Shown in pieces: positions 1-7,911 of a stretch of DNA of 41,936 nucleotides. Source of the DNA: Paucilactobacillus nenjiangensis (lineage in GTDB: Bacteria > Bacillota > Bacilli > Lactobacillales > Lactobacillaceae); contig NZ_BJEB01000011.1 of the NCBI RefSeq assembly GCF_005405445.1, forward strand, positions 1 to 41,936, written 5' to 3'. Every line of letters starts with the position of its first letter. The stretch's first letter is position 1. The notes below the pieces were generated by a model that saw only the letters and a program-made list of their open reading frames with translations, had not been told where the DNA came from and did not search any database. The position numbers were made by a program, and so were the translations under genes.

Positions 1-104
1 AAATCTTGAGGGCAGTTTTATTTCTTGATATGGTTACGAGGAATGGAGCGTAGCGACATCCTCAGAGAGTTTTTTGTCTGCATTAATGGCAAACCTTTTT
101 ATAA

Positions 105-1292
105 TTATGCTAATTCTTCTTTTAGTGCATCAATCTTATCAAGATGTTCCCAAGGTAAATCAATATCTGTCCGACCAAAATGTCCATAAGCAGCAGTTTG
201 CTTGTAAATTGGACGTTGTAAATCAAGCATTTGAATGATACCTTGTGGACGTAAATCAAAGTTATGGCGGATAGCTTCTGTTAACGCAGCATTTGTGACC
301 GTTCCAGTACCAAATGTATCAACTGAAACGGAAACTGGTTGTGCAACACCAATTGCATAGGCTAATTGAACTTCAACCTTCTTGGCAAAACCAGCGGCCA
401 CGATATTTTTGGCAATATAACGAGCGGCATAACTAGCTGAACGGTCAACTTTCGTTGCGTCCTTACCAGAAAAGGCACCACCACCATGATGAGCTGCACC
501 ACCATAAGTATCAACAATCACTTTACGTCCTGTCAATCCGGCATCCCCTTGAGGACCACCAATCACAAAACGACCAGTTGGATTAATATAATATTTGGTT
601 TTATCGTCCAACAATTCAGCTGGAATGACATTTTTAATAACCTGTTCAATGACATCCTTACGAATTTGCTCCAACGAAACTTCTTCATCATGTTGAGTAC
701 TCAAAACAACCGTATCAACACGTTCTGGAACGTTGTTATCATCGTATTCGATGGTAACTTCGGCCTTTGCGTCAGGACGCAAATATTTCAACGCACCAGA
801 ATGACGTAATTTAGCAATTCGTTGCATCAACTTATGACTCAACGAAAGCGCTAATGGTATCAATTCAGGTGTTTCATCAGTAGCATAACCAAACATTAAA
901 CCTTGATCACCGGCACCAATTTGGTCGAGTGGATCAACATCACCATCACGACGTTCAAGAGCTTCATCGACTCCTTGAGCAATATCAGGTGATTGTTCAT
1001 CTAATGCTACTAACACGGCACAAGTGTCTCCATCAAAACCAATCTTTGAATCGTTATAGCCGATTTTTTTGATTGTATCGCGGACAACACCTTGAATATC
1101 AACATAAGCAGAGGTTGATACTTCACCGAAAACTAACACCAATCCGGTAGTAACTGATGTTTCGCAGGCAACACGAGCATGTGGATCTTGTTCTAACATC
1201 GCATCCAAAATTGCATCACTAATTTGATCAGCAATTTTATCCGGATGTCCTTCTGAGACTGACTCAGATGTAAATAAATGTCGTTCTGACAT
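105..1292 (-). CDS. metK: S-adenosylmethionine synthase MetK
   Basis: A 395-residue protein that makes S-adenosylmethionine from methionine and ATP in the cytoplasm. It has the family signatures: GHPDK near residue 16, the GAGDQG motif, and the glycine-rich GGGAFSGKD loop followed by KVDRSA. Length is normal for bacterial MetK (about 385-400). The ATG start is fixed by the ribosome binding site AGGGGGA at 1301-1307, which is itself part of a SAM-III riboswitch, so translation is predicted to be shut off by the enzyme's own product. The 104 bases downstream hold only an imperfect hairpin without a T-run, so the end of the transcript is not resolved here. Confidence 0.98.
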   Translation of the reverse strand: MSERHLFTSESVSEGHPDKIADQISDAILDAMLEQDPHARVACETSVTTGLVLVFGEVSTSAYVDIQGVVRDTIKKIGYNDSKIGFDGDTCAVLVALDEQSPDIAQGVDEALERRDGDVDPLDQIGAGDQGLMFGYATDETPELIPLALSLSHKLMQRIAKLRHSGALKYLRPDAKAEVTIEYDDNNVPERVDTVVLSTQHDEEVSLEQIRKDVIEQVIKNVIPAELLDDKTKYYINPTGRFVIGGPQGDAGLTGRKVIVDTYGGAAHHGGGAFSGKDATKVDRSASYAARYIAKNIVAAGFAKKVEVQLAYAIGVAQPVSVSVDTFGTGTVTNAALTEAIRHNFDLRPQGIIQMLDLQRPIYKQTAAYGHFGRTDIDLPWEHLDKIDALKEELA

Positions 1293-1298
1293 AAAAAA

Positions 1299-1390
1299 AT
1301 TCCCCCTATTTGCGGTTTGAAATTCATTCCAGATGAATTTCTAATTGCGGTTACAAGGCATCTTCACAGGCGTGAATCCTATCGGGAATG
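1299..1390 (-). promoter_or_regulatory. SMK box (SAM-III) riboswitch of metK
   Basis: Read on the minus strand, the leader contains TTCCCGATAGGAT, a small hairpin, GATGCCTTGTAACCGCAA, a linker, then AGGGGGAA directly before the metK ATG. This matches the SMK-box core known from Enterococcus and Streptococcus metK, in which the ribosome binding site pairs with the upstream UUCCC/GAUG strands when SAM is bound. An extra perfect 9-bp hairpin (GAAATTCAT/ATGAATTTC) sits in the linker and a second ACCGCAA copy precedes the ribosome binding site. Regulation would act on translation initiation. Confidence 0.9.
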
Positions 1391-1440
1391 GACTTATAAC
1401 TTTACAATCCTAACATAAAGTTAGTATTAGAATCAATTTA

Positions 1441-1496
1441 ATTTACCGTTAATAATCTTGAATCCAATTGACGTAACGGTAAATATTAATTAACAT
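1441..1496. promoter_or_regulatory. Intergenic inverted repeat with predicted promoter for the rightward membrane gene
   Basis: A perfect 11-bp inverted repeat, ATTTACCGTTA (1441-1451) and TAACGGTAAAT (1474-1484), lies between divergent metK and the 1528 gene. TTGACG (1468-1473) and TAACAT (1491-1496), 17 bp apart, form a promoter for the rightward gene, with the right arm inside its spacer. The left arm is close to possible metK promoter elements. This could be an operator shared by the two genes; no regulator is identified. Confidence 0.5.
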
Positions 1497-1527
1497 ATAA
1501 CATAAATAAATTACTCAGAGGTGCGCC

Positions 1528-2253
1528 GTGTTTACACAACTTATTTCAAGATGGCGAGAAATCAATTGGAAAGTACTCATTATTTCCCTCATAATTCAAC
1601 TCAGCATTTGGTTTTATATTCCCATTCGATATGCCAAAGGCGTCTCCACTGCTACATTTGAATTTAACTTGTGGCTGGTTGGACTATACGCAGCTACGAT
1701 TGCCATTTCATCGTTTCTGATTTTTAGTTCAAATTTTAAATCACCGTTTGCGATGTTATCCATCTTGGCCAGTTTTATCTTAGCGTTCTCCGGTGTCATC
1801 AAAGGAAACCTCACATTACTTTTATTATTACTTCTGCTTCCAATTTTCTTATTAATCGTTCAAATCGGCTTTGCACAACTAAAAAATGAATATGGGTTGA
1901 TTATTTATAGTTTGTTAGTGACGGTCAGCGTTCCAGCCACGATTGCCTTCATGTCAGTGCATTTTCTCTCATGGCCGTTCATTCAAACACTAATTCCGTT
2001 ATTTTTCTTATCATCCTTGTTCCTAACACCGGTCTTTGTTGAAAAAAACAACTTTATTTTTTCAATTACCAATACAGTTAGCGCCATCATTTTTATCATC
2101 TTAGTTTTAACTCAATCAATCTCGGTTAGACCCATTTTGGCGATTCTCTTAGTAGTCCTTGGCTGGTTTGGCATGCATAACTTTCCAAACATGAAACATC
2201 AATACGTCACCTATAGTTTTCTCGAATTACTAGTTGTCTTATTGATTTACTAA
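1528..2253 (+). CDS. Polytopic membrane protein of unknown function
   Basis: A 241-residue, very hydrophobic protein with about seven or eight predicted membrane-spanning segments and short loops. I do not recognise a family, and no catalytic motif or charged conserved loop is evident. The start is a GTG preceded by AGAGGTG at 1517-1523, a close but usable ribosome binding site. It is divergent from metK, has its own promoter (TTGACG-17-TAACAT) and ends at a strong bidirectional hairpin, so it is a single-gene transcript. The context gives no functional hint. Confidence 0.75.
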   Translation: MFTQLISRWREINWKVLIISLIIQLSIWFYIPIRYAKGVSTATFEFNLWLVGLYAATIAISSFLIFSSNFKSPFAMLSILASFILAFSGVIKGNLTLLLLLLLLPIFLLIVQIGFAQLKNEYGLIIYSLLVTVSVPATIAFMSVHFLSWPFIQTLIPLFFLSSLFLTPVFVEKNNFIFSITNTVSAIIFIILVLTQSISVRPILAILLVVLGWFGMHNFPNMKHQYVTYSFLELLVVLLIY

Positions 2254-2303
2254 AAATAACCTCAAATACAGTGGCTTTTCACATGTATTGAGGCTATTTT
2301 TTT
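2254..2303. terminator. Bidirectional terminator between membrane gene and tag
   Basis: The stem AATAACCTCAAATACA/TGTATTGAGGCTATT is flanked by A-rich sequence on the left and a T-run on the right. It ends the convergent genes at 1528-2253 and 2302-2835. Confidence 0.85.
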
Positions 2304-2835
2304 ATAACCGGGCATCAATCATCCCCGCCGCTAACATAAACGAATAAATTGTAACTGGCCCTACCAACTTGAACCCATCTTTATGCATTTGTTTGGCAAT
2401 TTTCGCAGACAATCTAGTTTGCGAAGGTAGCCTTTCATCTGCTGACACCTTCAACTTACATGGCTGAAATTCAACAAACCCCCACATGTAATTATTAAAG
2501 GTTAACCCATTTTCACGCATCTCTAAAATAATTTTAGCATTGTTGATTGTCGCTTCCAATTTCATTCGATTACGAATTACCTCTGGATTAATGAGCATTA
2601 GTTTGACATGTGCATCTCCCATATTCGCCACTTTATCAATCCGGTACTCACAAAAATAATGACGAAAGCCATCTCGTTTGTTTAACACCGTCTGGCGACT
2701 TAAACCAATTTGGTAAGATTGCATACATAGAATTTCAAATAATTTTTGATCATCGTGTTCTTCAAATCCCCACTCATCGTCATAGTATTCCTGTAAAACA
2801 GTTGTTTTTTCTGCCCAACTGGGTCGATTTATCAT
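2302..2835 (-). CDS. Degenerate DNA-3-methyladenine glycosylase I paralogue
   Basis: A 177-residue Tag-family protein. The start MINRPSWAEK is chosen because GGGGGCAAC lies just upstream. The fold is recognisable (EWGFEE, LFEI, IGLS, TVLNKRDGFR, C-terminal DGFKLVGPVT). Compared with E. coli Tag, however, Glu38, which contacts 3-methyladenine, is replaced by Gln (Q39) and the stacking Trp46 by Arg (R47). The zinc ligand His17 is Tyr (Y18), Cys4 is absent, and the chain stops before the C-terminal His/Cys zinc ligands. Tyr16 is kept (Y17). It lies directly downstream of a more canonical paralogue, so it looks like a duplicate with changed or lost activity. Confidence 0.85.
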   Translation of the reverse strand: MINRPSWAEKTTVLQEYYDDEWGFEEHDDQKLFEILCMQSYQIGLSRQTVLNKRDGFRHYFCEYRIDKVANMGDAHVKLMLINPEVIRNRMKLEATINNAKIILEMRENGLTFNNYMWGFVEFQPCKLKVSADERLPSQTRLSAKIAKQMHKDGFKLVGPVTIYSFMLAAGMIDARL

Positions 2836-2968
2836 TGTTGTTGCCCCCTTTAGCTTATATAATTTAAGTACGCTAAATTGCAGCAAAATGCATTTATAAA
2901 GTTAATTAATTTACTTGCATAATACAACTAAATTAATACAAAAATAAAAAGCCGTACATGACGACTAA

Positions 2969-3505
2969 TTAATCGACTAACATCCCAATGGCAAACATAT
3001 AAGTAAACAGTGTGACTGGCCCAACAAACTTAAAGCCATCTTTTTTCATTTGTTTAGCCATTTGCTGTGACAATTCATTTTCAACCACTCGACCACCATC
3101 AGCGTCGCGAACAATTTTTTGTGGCTTACCATCAACAAAGCTCCATAAATAATGATCAAACGTTTGACCTGACGATTGAATTTTTTGAACAACCTTGGCG
3201 TTGTTCACAGTTGAATCAAGTTTTCGCTTATTACGAATAATTGCTGAATTTTCCATCATATCATTGATGACCCCTTCTGAAATTTTCGCAACTTGATCAA
3301 TATCATAATTATCAAACGCTTTTCTAAAAGCATCGCGTTTCATTAAAACTGTTTCCCAACTGAGCCCCGTCTGATATGTTTCTAAACTCAAGATTTCAAA
3401 TAATTTCTGATCATCATGTTGTTCTACACCCCACTCGTGGTCATGATACTCACGAAGCGCCGGTGACTTTTCCGCCCAATCAGGGCGATGATGTTGATTT
3501 GCCAT
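2969..3505 (-). CDS. tag: DNA-3-methyladenine glycosylase I
   Basis: A 178-residue base-excision repair glycosylase that removes 3-methyladenine from alkylated DNA. The start MANQHHRPDW is set by GGAGG eight to nine bases upstream. The substrate pocket residues corresponding to E. coli Tyr16, Glu38 and Trp46 are present (Y20, E42, W50), in EYHDHEWG and LETYQTGLSW. It lacks the N-terminal Cys and the C-terminal His/Cys of the zinc clasp, so it belongs to a zinc-less branch. The degenerate paralogue follows 133 bp downstream on the same strand, without a clear terminator between them. Confidence 0.93.
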   Translation of the reverse strand: MANQHHRPDWAEKSPALREYHDHEWGVEQHDDQKLFEILSLETYQTGLSWETVLMKRDAFRKAFDNYDIDQVAKISEGVINDMMENSAIIRNKRKLDSTVNNAKVVQKIQSSGQTFDHYLWSFVDGKPQKIVRDADGGRVVENELSQQMAKQMKKDGFKFVGPVTLFTYMFAIGMLVD

Positions 3506-3582
3506 ATTACTTAACCTCCCACAGTTGATACTCACTTTATACCACAACCGCTGACGCATTCAAAAGAATAAGATTTAGCCAA

Positions 3583-3609
3583 CAAAAAAAGCCGATTTAT
3601 CATCGACTT
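3583..3609 (-). terminator. Terminator of the amino acid permease gene
   Basis: On the minus strand, AGTCGAT-gata-AATCGGCT (one G-U pair) is followed by seven T residues, immediately after the permease stop codon and upstream of tag. Confidence 0.7.
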
Positions 3610-3620
3610 GAAAGATGCAA

Positions 3621-4979
3621 CTATGCAATTTTTTTATCATTATGTTTTTTAACAAAGTATAGGACACAGAACCAGACGACTGACAAAATCAGTGCGACTA
3701 AGGTTTCATGCTTAAAGCACAAAATGACAGCCACTGCAGCCAAGAAAACTAAGATGAAATAATCACTGACTGGTGCAAATGGTGTCTTAAATTCAGATTT
3801 TTTACCTTTTTCGGTCTTCTTAAATTTCAAGTGAGTTAAAATAATAATGCCCCAAATGAAGATAAAGCAAGTCGTTGCAACCGTTGAAACTAAAGTAAAT
3901 ACCTGACTAGGAATTAAATAATTCAACGCCACCGAAATAGCAATAATAACACATGACACGTACAAGGCATTGGCCGGTACATGGTGTTTTGATAATTTAC
4001 TAATTCGACGAACTTTCGGATTTTTTGATGAAGCAGTTAATTCTGCTAACATCCGTCCTGTGGTGTACAGTGAACTATTACATGCTGAGGCCGCCGCGGT
4101 AATCACGACGAAATTAATCACACTTGCGGCAGCTGTAATTCCAATATCTTTAAAGACCATTACAAATGGGCTTTGTGATGCTTGCAACTGATTCCATGGG
4201 TAGATACACATAATAATAAAGAGTGCTCCAACATAAAAAATAATAATTCGAATTGGAATGTCATTGATAGCTTTAGGCAACACTGTTTTAGGATCTTGAG
4301 TTTCAGCGGCAGTCATACCTACCATTTCAATACCAATAAAACTAAAGATAACCATTTGAAATGAGAGCAAAAAGCCCTTCATCCCTGTTGGGAAGAAACC
4401 ACCATGAGTGACCAAGTTAGCGACGGTAACATGTCCAGATGGCGTTTTATAACTCACGATGAGCATCACAATTCCGGCAACAATCAAGCCAATAATGGCT
4501 ACAATTTTAATTAATGAGAACCAAAATTCAACCTCGCCAAAGGCCCCAACAGTAATTAAATTAACACCTAATAAGATGATTAAAAATACTAATCCTGGTA
4601 CCCATTGGGGAACTCCCGGCAGCCAAAGTTGAACATAAATACCAATCGCGGTCATTTCGGCCATGGCAATTGTGACCCAACAAATCCAATAGGTCCAACC
4701 AGTAATAAAGCCAGCTGTATCTCCCAAGTATTCACGTACAGCTTCCACAAATGAGTGGTAGCCTAAGTTTGAGAGCAATAATTCACCTAACGCTCTCATA
4801 AGTAAAAAACATACCATTCCAGTTAAAATGTATGCTAGGATAATTGATGGTCCCGCTAATCGAATAGATTGGCCCGAGCCTAAGAATAATCCAGTTCCAA
4901 TTGTGCCTCCAATGGCTATCAATTGAACATGTCGATTCTTTAAATTACGCGCTAGTTCCGTGGTATCTTGCGTATCCAT
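3621..4979 (-). CDS. APC-family amino acid permease, CycA-like (D-Ser/D-Ala/Gly)
   Basis: A 452-residue transporter with 12 predicted membrane helices. The N-terminal signature IGGTIGTGLFLGSG and the following GLE-type region (GELLL) are typical of the AAT branch of the amino acid-polyamine-organocation superfamily. The protein most resembles the D-serine/D-alanine/glycine:proton symporter CycA, though other neutral amino acids are possible. I start it at MDTQDTTELARN, preceded by a weak GAAGTGAG, because family members begin just before the LKNRH motif; upstream in-frame ATGs lack a ribosome binding site. It is a single-gene unit with its own terminator. Confidence 0.88.
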   Translation of the reverse strand: MDTQDTTELARNLKNRHVQLIAIGGTIGTGLFLGSGQSIRLAGPSIILAYILTGMVCFLLMRALGELLLSNLGYHSFVEAVREYLGDTAGFITGWTYWICWVTIAMAEMTAIGIYVQLWLPGVPQWVPGLVFLIILLGVNLITVGAFGEVEFWFSLIKIVAIIGLIVAGIVMLIVSYKTPSGHVTVANLVTHGGFFPTGMKGFLLSFQMVIFSFIGIEMVGMTAAETQDPKTVLPKAINDIPIRIIIFYVGALFIIMCIYPWNQLQASQSPFVMVFKDIGITAAASVINFVVITAAASACNSSLYTTGRMLAELTASSKNPKVRRISKLSKHHVPANALYVSCVIIAISVALNYLIPSQVFTLVSTVATTCFIFIWGIIILTHLKFKKTEKGKKSEFKTPFAPVSDYFILVFLAAVAVILCFKHETLVALILSVVWFCVLYFVKKHNDKKIA

Positions 4980-5129
4980 TTGATCACTCACTTCTCTCAT
5001 CTTCATTATTAATTGATTTGCGCATATTTGTATCAATTAAATTCATGTTAAAAATTATATCGAAAATTTACCATAATTTCCAATTTTTTGGCTGTAATCT
5101 ATCATCACTATATTAGGAGAACCCTTGCC

Positions 5130-5663
5130 ATGCTTAAATGGATACCATTTATTTTTATTTTTTTAATTCTAATAATTATTCTCATTTATCTCATTTTTAA
5201 ACGTCATGATACGCTATTCCCCAAAATGACACTAATTGGTGCTTGGGTTTATGCTTTCTTCATCTGTCGGATTTGTTTCGCCCCGGTATCTTTTGGGTTC
5301 ACCTCACCTCATGAAATCCATTATTTTTTGTTTGATGGTATTATTTTCAATTTAATTCCATTTCAATCGTTAGACACTGCGTTTTGGATGAACGTCTTGA
5401 TGACTGTACCAGCCGGCATCTTCTACCAATTAATTATTCAACCAACCAAAATAAGTCACAAGGTTTTATTAGGGATTGGCACAGGCCTTTTCTTAGAATG
5501 TACCCAAATGATTATCAATTTTCTTGTCCATCTTGGACGTTGGGTCGAAGTCGATGATCTAATTACGAATGCATGTGGCGTTTGGATTGGCATGATAATT
5601 GTCTATTTCTTACTCAAATCACCTCTACAACAATTAACCCGTAAATTCATGGTTAATAAATAA
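5130..5663 (+). CDS. VanZ-like family membrane protein
   Basis: A 177-residue protein with about five membrane helices. The VanZ-like pattern is visible as FNLIPFQSLD (about residue 72), a following helix with NVLMTVPAGIF, then the LECTQMIINF helix and the VDDLITNACGVWIG motif. VanZ-like proteins are associated with teicoplanin tolerance in some enterococci, but most homologues are uncharacterised, so resistance should not be assumed. The start is MLKWIPF with GGAGA upstream; the upstream in-frame ATG has no ribosome binding site. It is transcribed alone between two terminators. Confidence 0.88.
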   Translation: MLKWIPFIFIFLILIIILIYLIFKRHDTLFPKMTLIGAWVYAFFICRICFAPVSFGFTSPHEIHYFLFDGIIFNLIPFQSLDTAFWMNVLMTVPAGIFYQLIIQPTKISHKVLLGIGTGLFLECTQMIINFLVHLGRWVEVDDLITNACGVWIGMIIVYFLLKSPLQQLTRKFMVNK

Positions 5664-5675
5664 TTTGGTATATAC

Positions 5676-5726
5676 AAAAAGACATCATAGCTGGATTTAT
5701 TGAAATCTCGTTATGGTGTCTTTTTA
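5676..5726. terminator. Bidirectional terminator
   Basis: AAAAAGACA(t)CATA pairs with TTATG(g)TGTCTTTTT around a 21-base loop, between the convergent VanZ-like and OhrR-like genes. Confidence 0.8.
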
Positions 5727-5751
5727 ATTTGTTGTCCAAACTGACAGCAAT

Positions 5752-6192
5752 TTATTCTAGTTGCTTTTGTAATTTATCCGCTAATTTTTTGTTGTCTTCG
5801 AGTAATTGACGATATCGATTTATATCAAACTGGTCTTGAGGAATACAATTAGCAATCGCTTCAACAATGGGTGCTTGAATGGTTTCTCCGGCATTGGTGA
5901 GTGAAACCACTAGTTGTCTCTTGTCCGTTTGAGGTCGAACACGAGTAATCAACTCTTTTTCTTCAAGTCTTTTGAGCAGCGGTGTCAGTGTATTACTAGA
6001 TAGGCCAATCTCAGCACCTAATTCTTGTAATTGTTGCTGATCTCGTTCCCAAAGTGATAGCAAAACTAAGTATTGGGGATACGTAATTTTGAAGGGTTCA
6101 AGCGCTTTTTGGTAGAACTTATTAAATAACCGATTAGCATTGTAAATCGAAAAACACAGTTGATTGGTTAATTTCAAATCTTCACTTATCAT
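5752..6192 (-). CDS. OhrR-type MarR-family peroxide-sensing repressor
   Basis: A 146-residue winged-helix regulator. The N-terminus LTNQLCFSIYNANR carries the reactive cysteine of OhrR proteins (C13; C15 in B. subtilis OhrR). The two tyrosines that hydrogen-bond it are also present (Y27, and Y38 in ITYPQY). The DNA-reading region LSSNTLTPLLKRLEEKELI and wing DKRQ are conserved. A second cysteine (C116) lies near the place of the resolving Cys of two-Cys OhrR proteins. It has AAGGAG before the ATG and a 20-bp palindrome over its promoter, implying autoregulation. No ohr peroxidase is adjacent; the acyl-CoA ligase gene lies upstream on the same strand. Confidence 0.9.
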   Translation of the reverse strand: MISEDLKLTNQLCFSIYNANRLFNKFYQKALEPFKITYPQYLVLLSLWERDQQQLQELGAEIGLSSNTLTPLLKRLEEKELITRVRPQTDKRQLVVSLTNAGETIQAPIVEAIANCIPQDQFDINRYRQLLEDNKKLADKLQKQLE

Positions 6193-6207
6193 CGAAAACT
6201 CCTTTTA

Positions 6208-6253
6208 ATTAATCGTACACGATTAATATACTGCTAACGAGATTAAAAATCAA
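6208..6253 (-). promoter_or_regulatory. Promoter and palindromic operator of the OhrR-like gene
   Basis: On the minus strand TTGATT (6248-6253) and TATATT (6225-6230) are separated by exactly 17 bp. A perfect palindrome ATTAATCGT-GT-ACGATTAAT (6208-6227) overlaps the last bases of the -10 and the expected transcription start, a classic place for a repressor of the MarR family. Confidence 0.75.
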
Positions 6254-6304
6254 TCCTAGATTTTAATTGTATTATACAAAAACCCATAAAAATACATATT
6301 AATT

Positions 6305-7828
6305 TTACACGTGTTGCATGACCAACATTTCTTTTAATTTTGGTCTTAGAATTTTACCAGTATTATTTTTTGGAAATTCGCTAATTCGGAATACTTGAGT
6401 TGGACGTTCAAAAGTCGCCAAATTATTCTTGGCATATGCAATAACTTGCTCTGACAGTGTTTCTTCGTCAAGTTGTGAATCACTAACAATCACCGCCGTA
6501 ACTTGTTCACCATACAAATCATCTGGCATACCAATCACAGCCACTTCATTAATGACGGCTAAGTCACTCAAAACACTTTCAACTTTCGCTGGAGCAACCT
6601 TTTCGCCACCACGATTAATCATTTCTTTTTGGCGGCCTTTGACAAATAAATAACCATCCTCATCAACATAGCCTAAATCTCCGGTTTTAAACCAACCGTC
6701 TTCAAATGATTCTGGCTGTGGGTCGAGGTAATCACTAATCACGTGATCTCCACGTAACCAAATTTCACCAATCTCCGTGTCCGTACGTTGTAATTGTCCG
6801 TCAACGTTGATTGCCAATTCCGTCCCAAACGGCTTACCAGCAGAGCCTACTTTGGGTGCATCAAATGGATTAATCGTTGATTGACTAGTAGTTTCGGTCA
6901 TCCCATAGCCTTCGAGGATTTGAGTATTAAACTGGTCTTCAAAAGCGACTAATTGATGTTCGGGTAAAGAAAATGATGAAGAACGTAAGAAGCGGAGACT
7001 GATATTGTTCTTATGTTCTTGATAGGCAGCCTTGGCACCGTCATTCATCAACAAGATAGAGACAATTGTTGGTACGACTGAGACCCACGTGACTTGGTTA
7101 TCACTAACTTGGTGCCAGAAGCGACTCCCACTGAATTTCGCTGTCGTCATAATTCTGCCACCAGCATAACGCATTGACAGACATGACATCACTTGAGCAT
7201 TGATATGAAACATTGGCATAATCACCATGGTGGTATCAAGTTTCGTCATTTCATGGCTCACTACATCATGTAATGCCGCATTATTCAATAACCGATGCGT
7301 TAAGCCGACCCTCTTTGGTTTACCTGTAGTACCAGAGGTATTTAAGATCATCGCTAAATCATCTTCTTGAGGAGTAGTAGCAACTAAATGCTTTCGGTTC
7401 AACATCTTGGTACTTACAAATAAATTCATTGAAGCCATTGTATTCAGCTCTAAGTTGGCAATGGCAAATTCTGACTTTTGTTCTAATGCTTCCACAAAAC
7501 TATCTTTCATGATTAAACAAACATATTCTTGTTCTTTTAATTCCACTTCTAATTGTGCAATTGGCGTAGTAAACGCGATAGGATGGACCACTGCCCCTAA
7601 TTCCCAGGCAGCTTGCATGACTGTCAAGTAAGCGACCGAATTATCTAAACAAACGAGGATTTGGTCGCCCCGTTGAACATTTGAGTTTCTTAACAAGGCA
7701 GATATCTGTTTCACATCTACACTAAATTGTTCACCTGTAAACCACTGATTAAGCTCATCATCTCTAAATAAGCGTCTACTTGCTTGATCCACTAATTGGT
7801 TAGTTAAAGTCTCTGTTAATTTTGTCAT
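6305..7828 (-). CDS. AMP-forming acyl-CoA synthetase (acyl--CoA ligase)
   Basis: A 507-residue member of the ANL adenylating superfamily that activates a carboxylic acid via acyl-AMP to acyl-CoA. The A3 loop NTSGTTGKPKR, the A5 motif EGYGMTETT, the A7/A8 region TGDLGYVDEDGYLFVKGR followed by INRGGEKV, and the A10 lysine in NNTGKILR are all present. Overall it looks like oxalate/medium-chain type ligases; the substrate cannot be told. It has AGAGGTAA before the ATG, lies 83 bp after the isomerase-like gene on the same strand, and is probably the last gene of the sugar operon, where such a ligase is unexpected. Confidence 0.9.
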   Translation of the reverse strand: MTKLTETLTNQLVDQASRRLFRDDELNQWFTGEQFSVDVKQISALLRNSNVQRGDQILVCLDNSVAYLTVMQAAWELGAVVHPIAFTTPIAQLEVELKEQEYVCLIMKDSFVEALEQKSEFAIANLELNTMASMNLFVSTKMLNRKHLVATTPQEDDLAMILNTSGTTGKPKRVGLTHRLLNNAALHDVVSHEMTKLDTTMVIMPMFHINAQVMSCLSMRYAGGRIMTTAKFSGSRFWHQVSDNQVTWVSVVPTIVSILLMNDGAKAAYQEHKNNISLRFLRSSSFSLPEHQLVAFEDQFNTQILEGYGMTETTSQSTINPFDAPKVGSAGKPFGTELAINVDGQLQRTDTEIGEIWLRGDHVISDYLDPQPESFEDGWFKTGDLGYVDEDGYLFVKGRQKEMINRGGEKVAPAKVESVLSDLAVINEVAVIGMPDDLYGEQVTAVIVSDSQLDEETLSEQVIAYAKNNLATFERPTQVFRISEFPKNNTGKILRPKLKEMLVMQHV

Positions 7829-7911
7829 AATGATTACCTCTTTCTAAATCTTTCTCTAGGCCAATAAGTGGCGTACTTTAAAAATGATTCACCCATAACT
7901 AGCCGAACGTT

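Noticed and set aside
1-104. Possible partial gene downstream of metK
   Set aside because: No open frame with a start or homology can be supported in 104 bases; only an imperfect hairpin is visible.
5088-5114. TTGGCT plus TATATT/TATTAG as promoter of the VanZ-like gene
   Set aside because: Spacing is wrong for TATATT, and TATTAG would place the -10 on the ribosome binding site.
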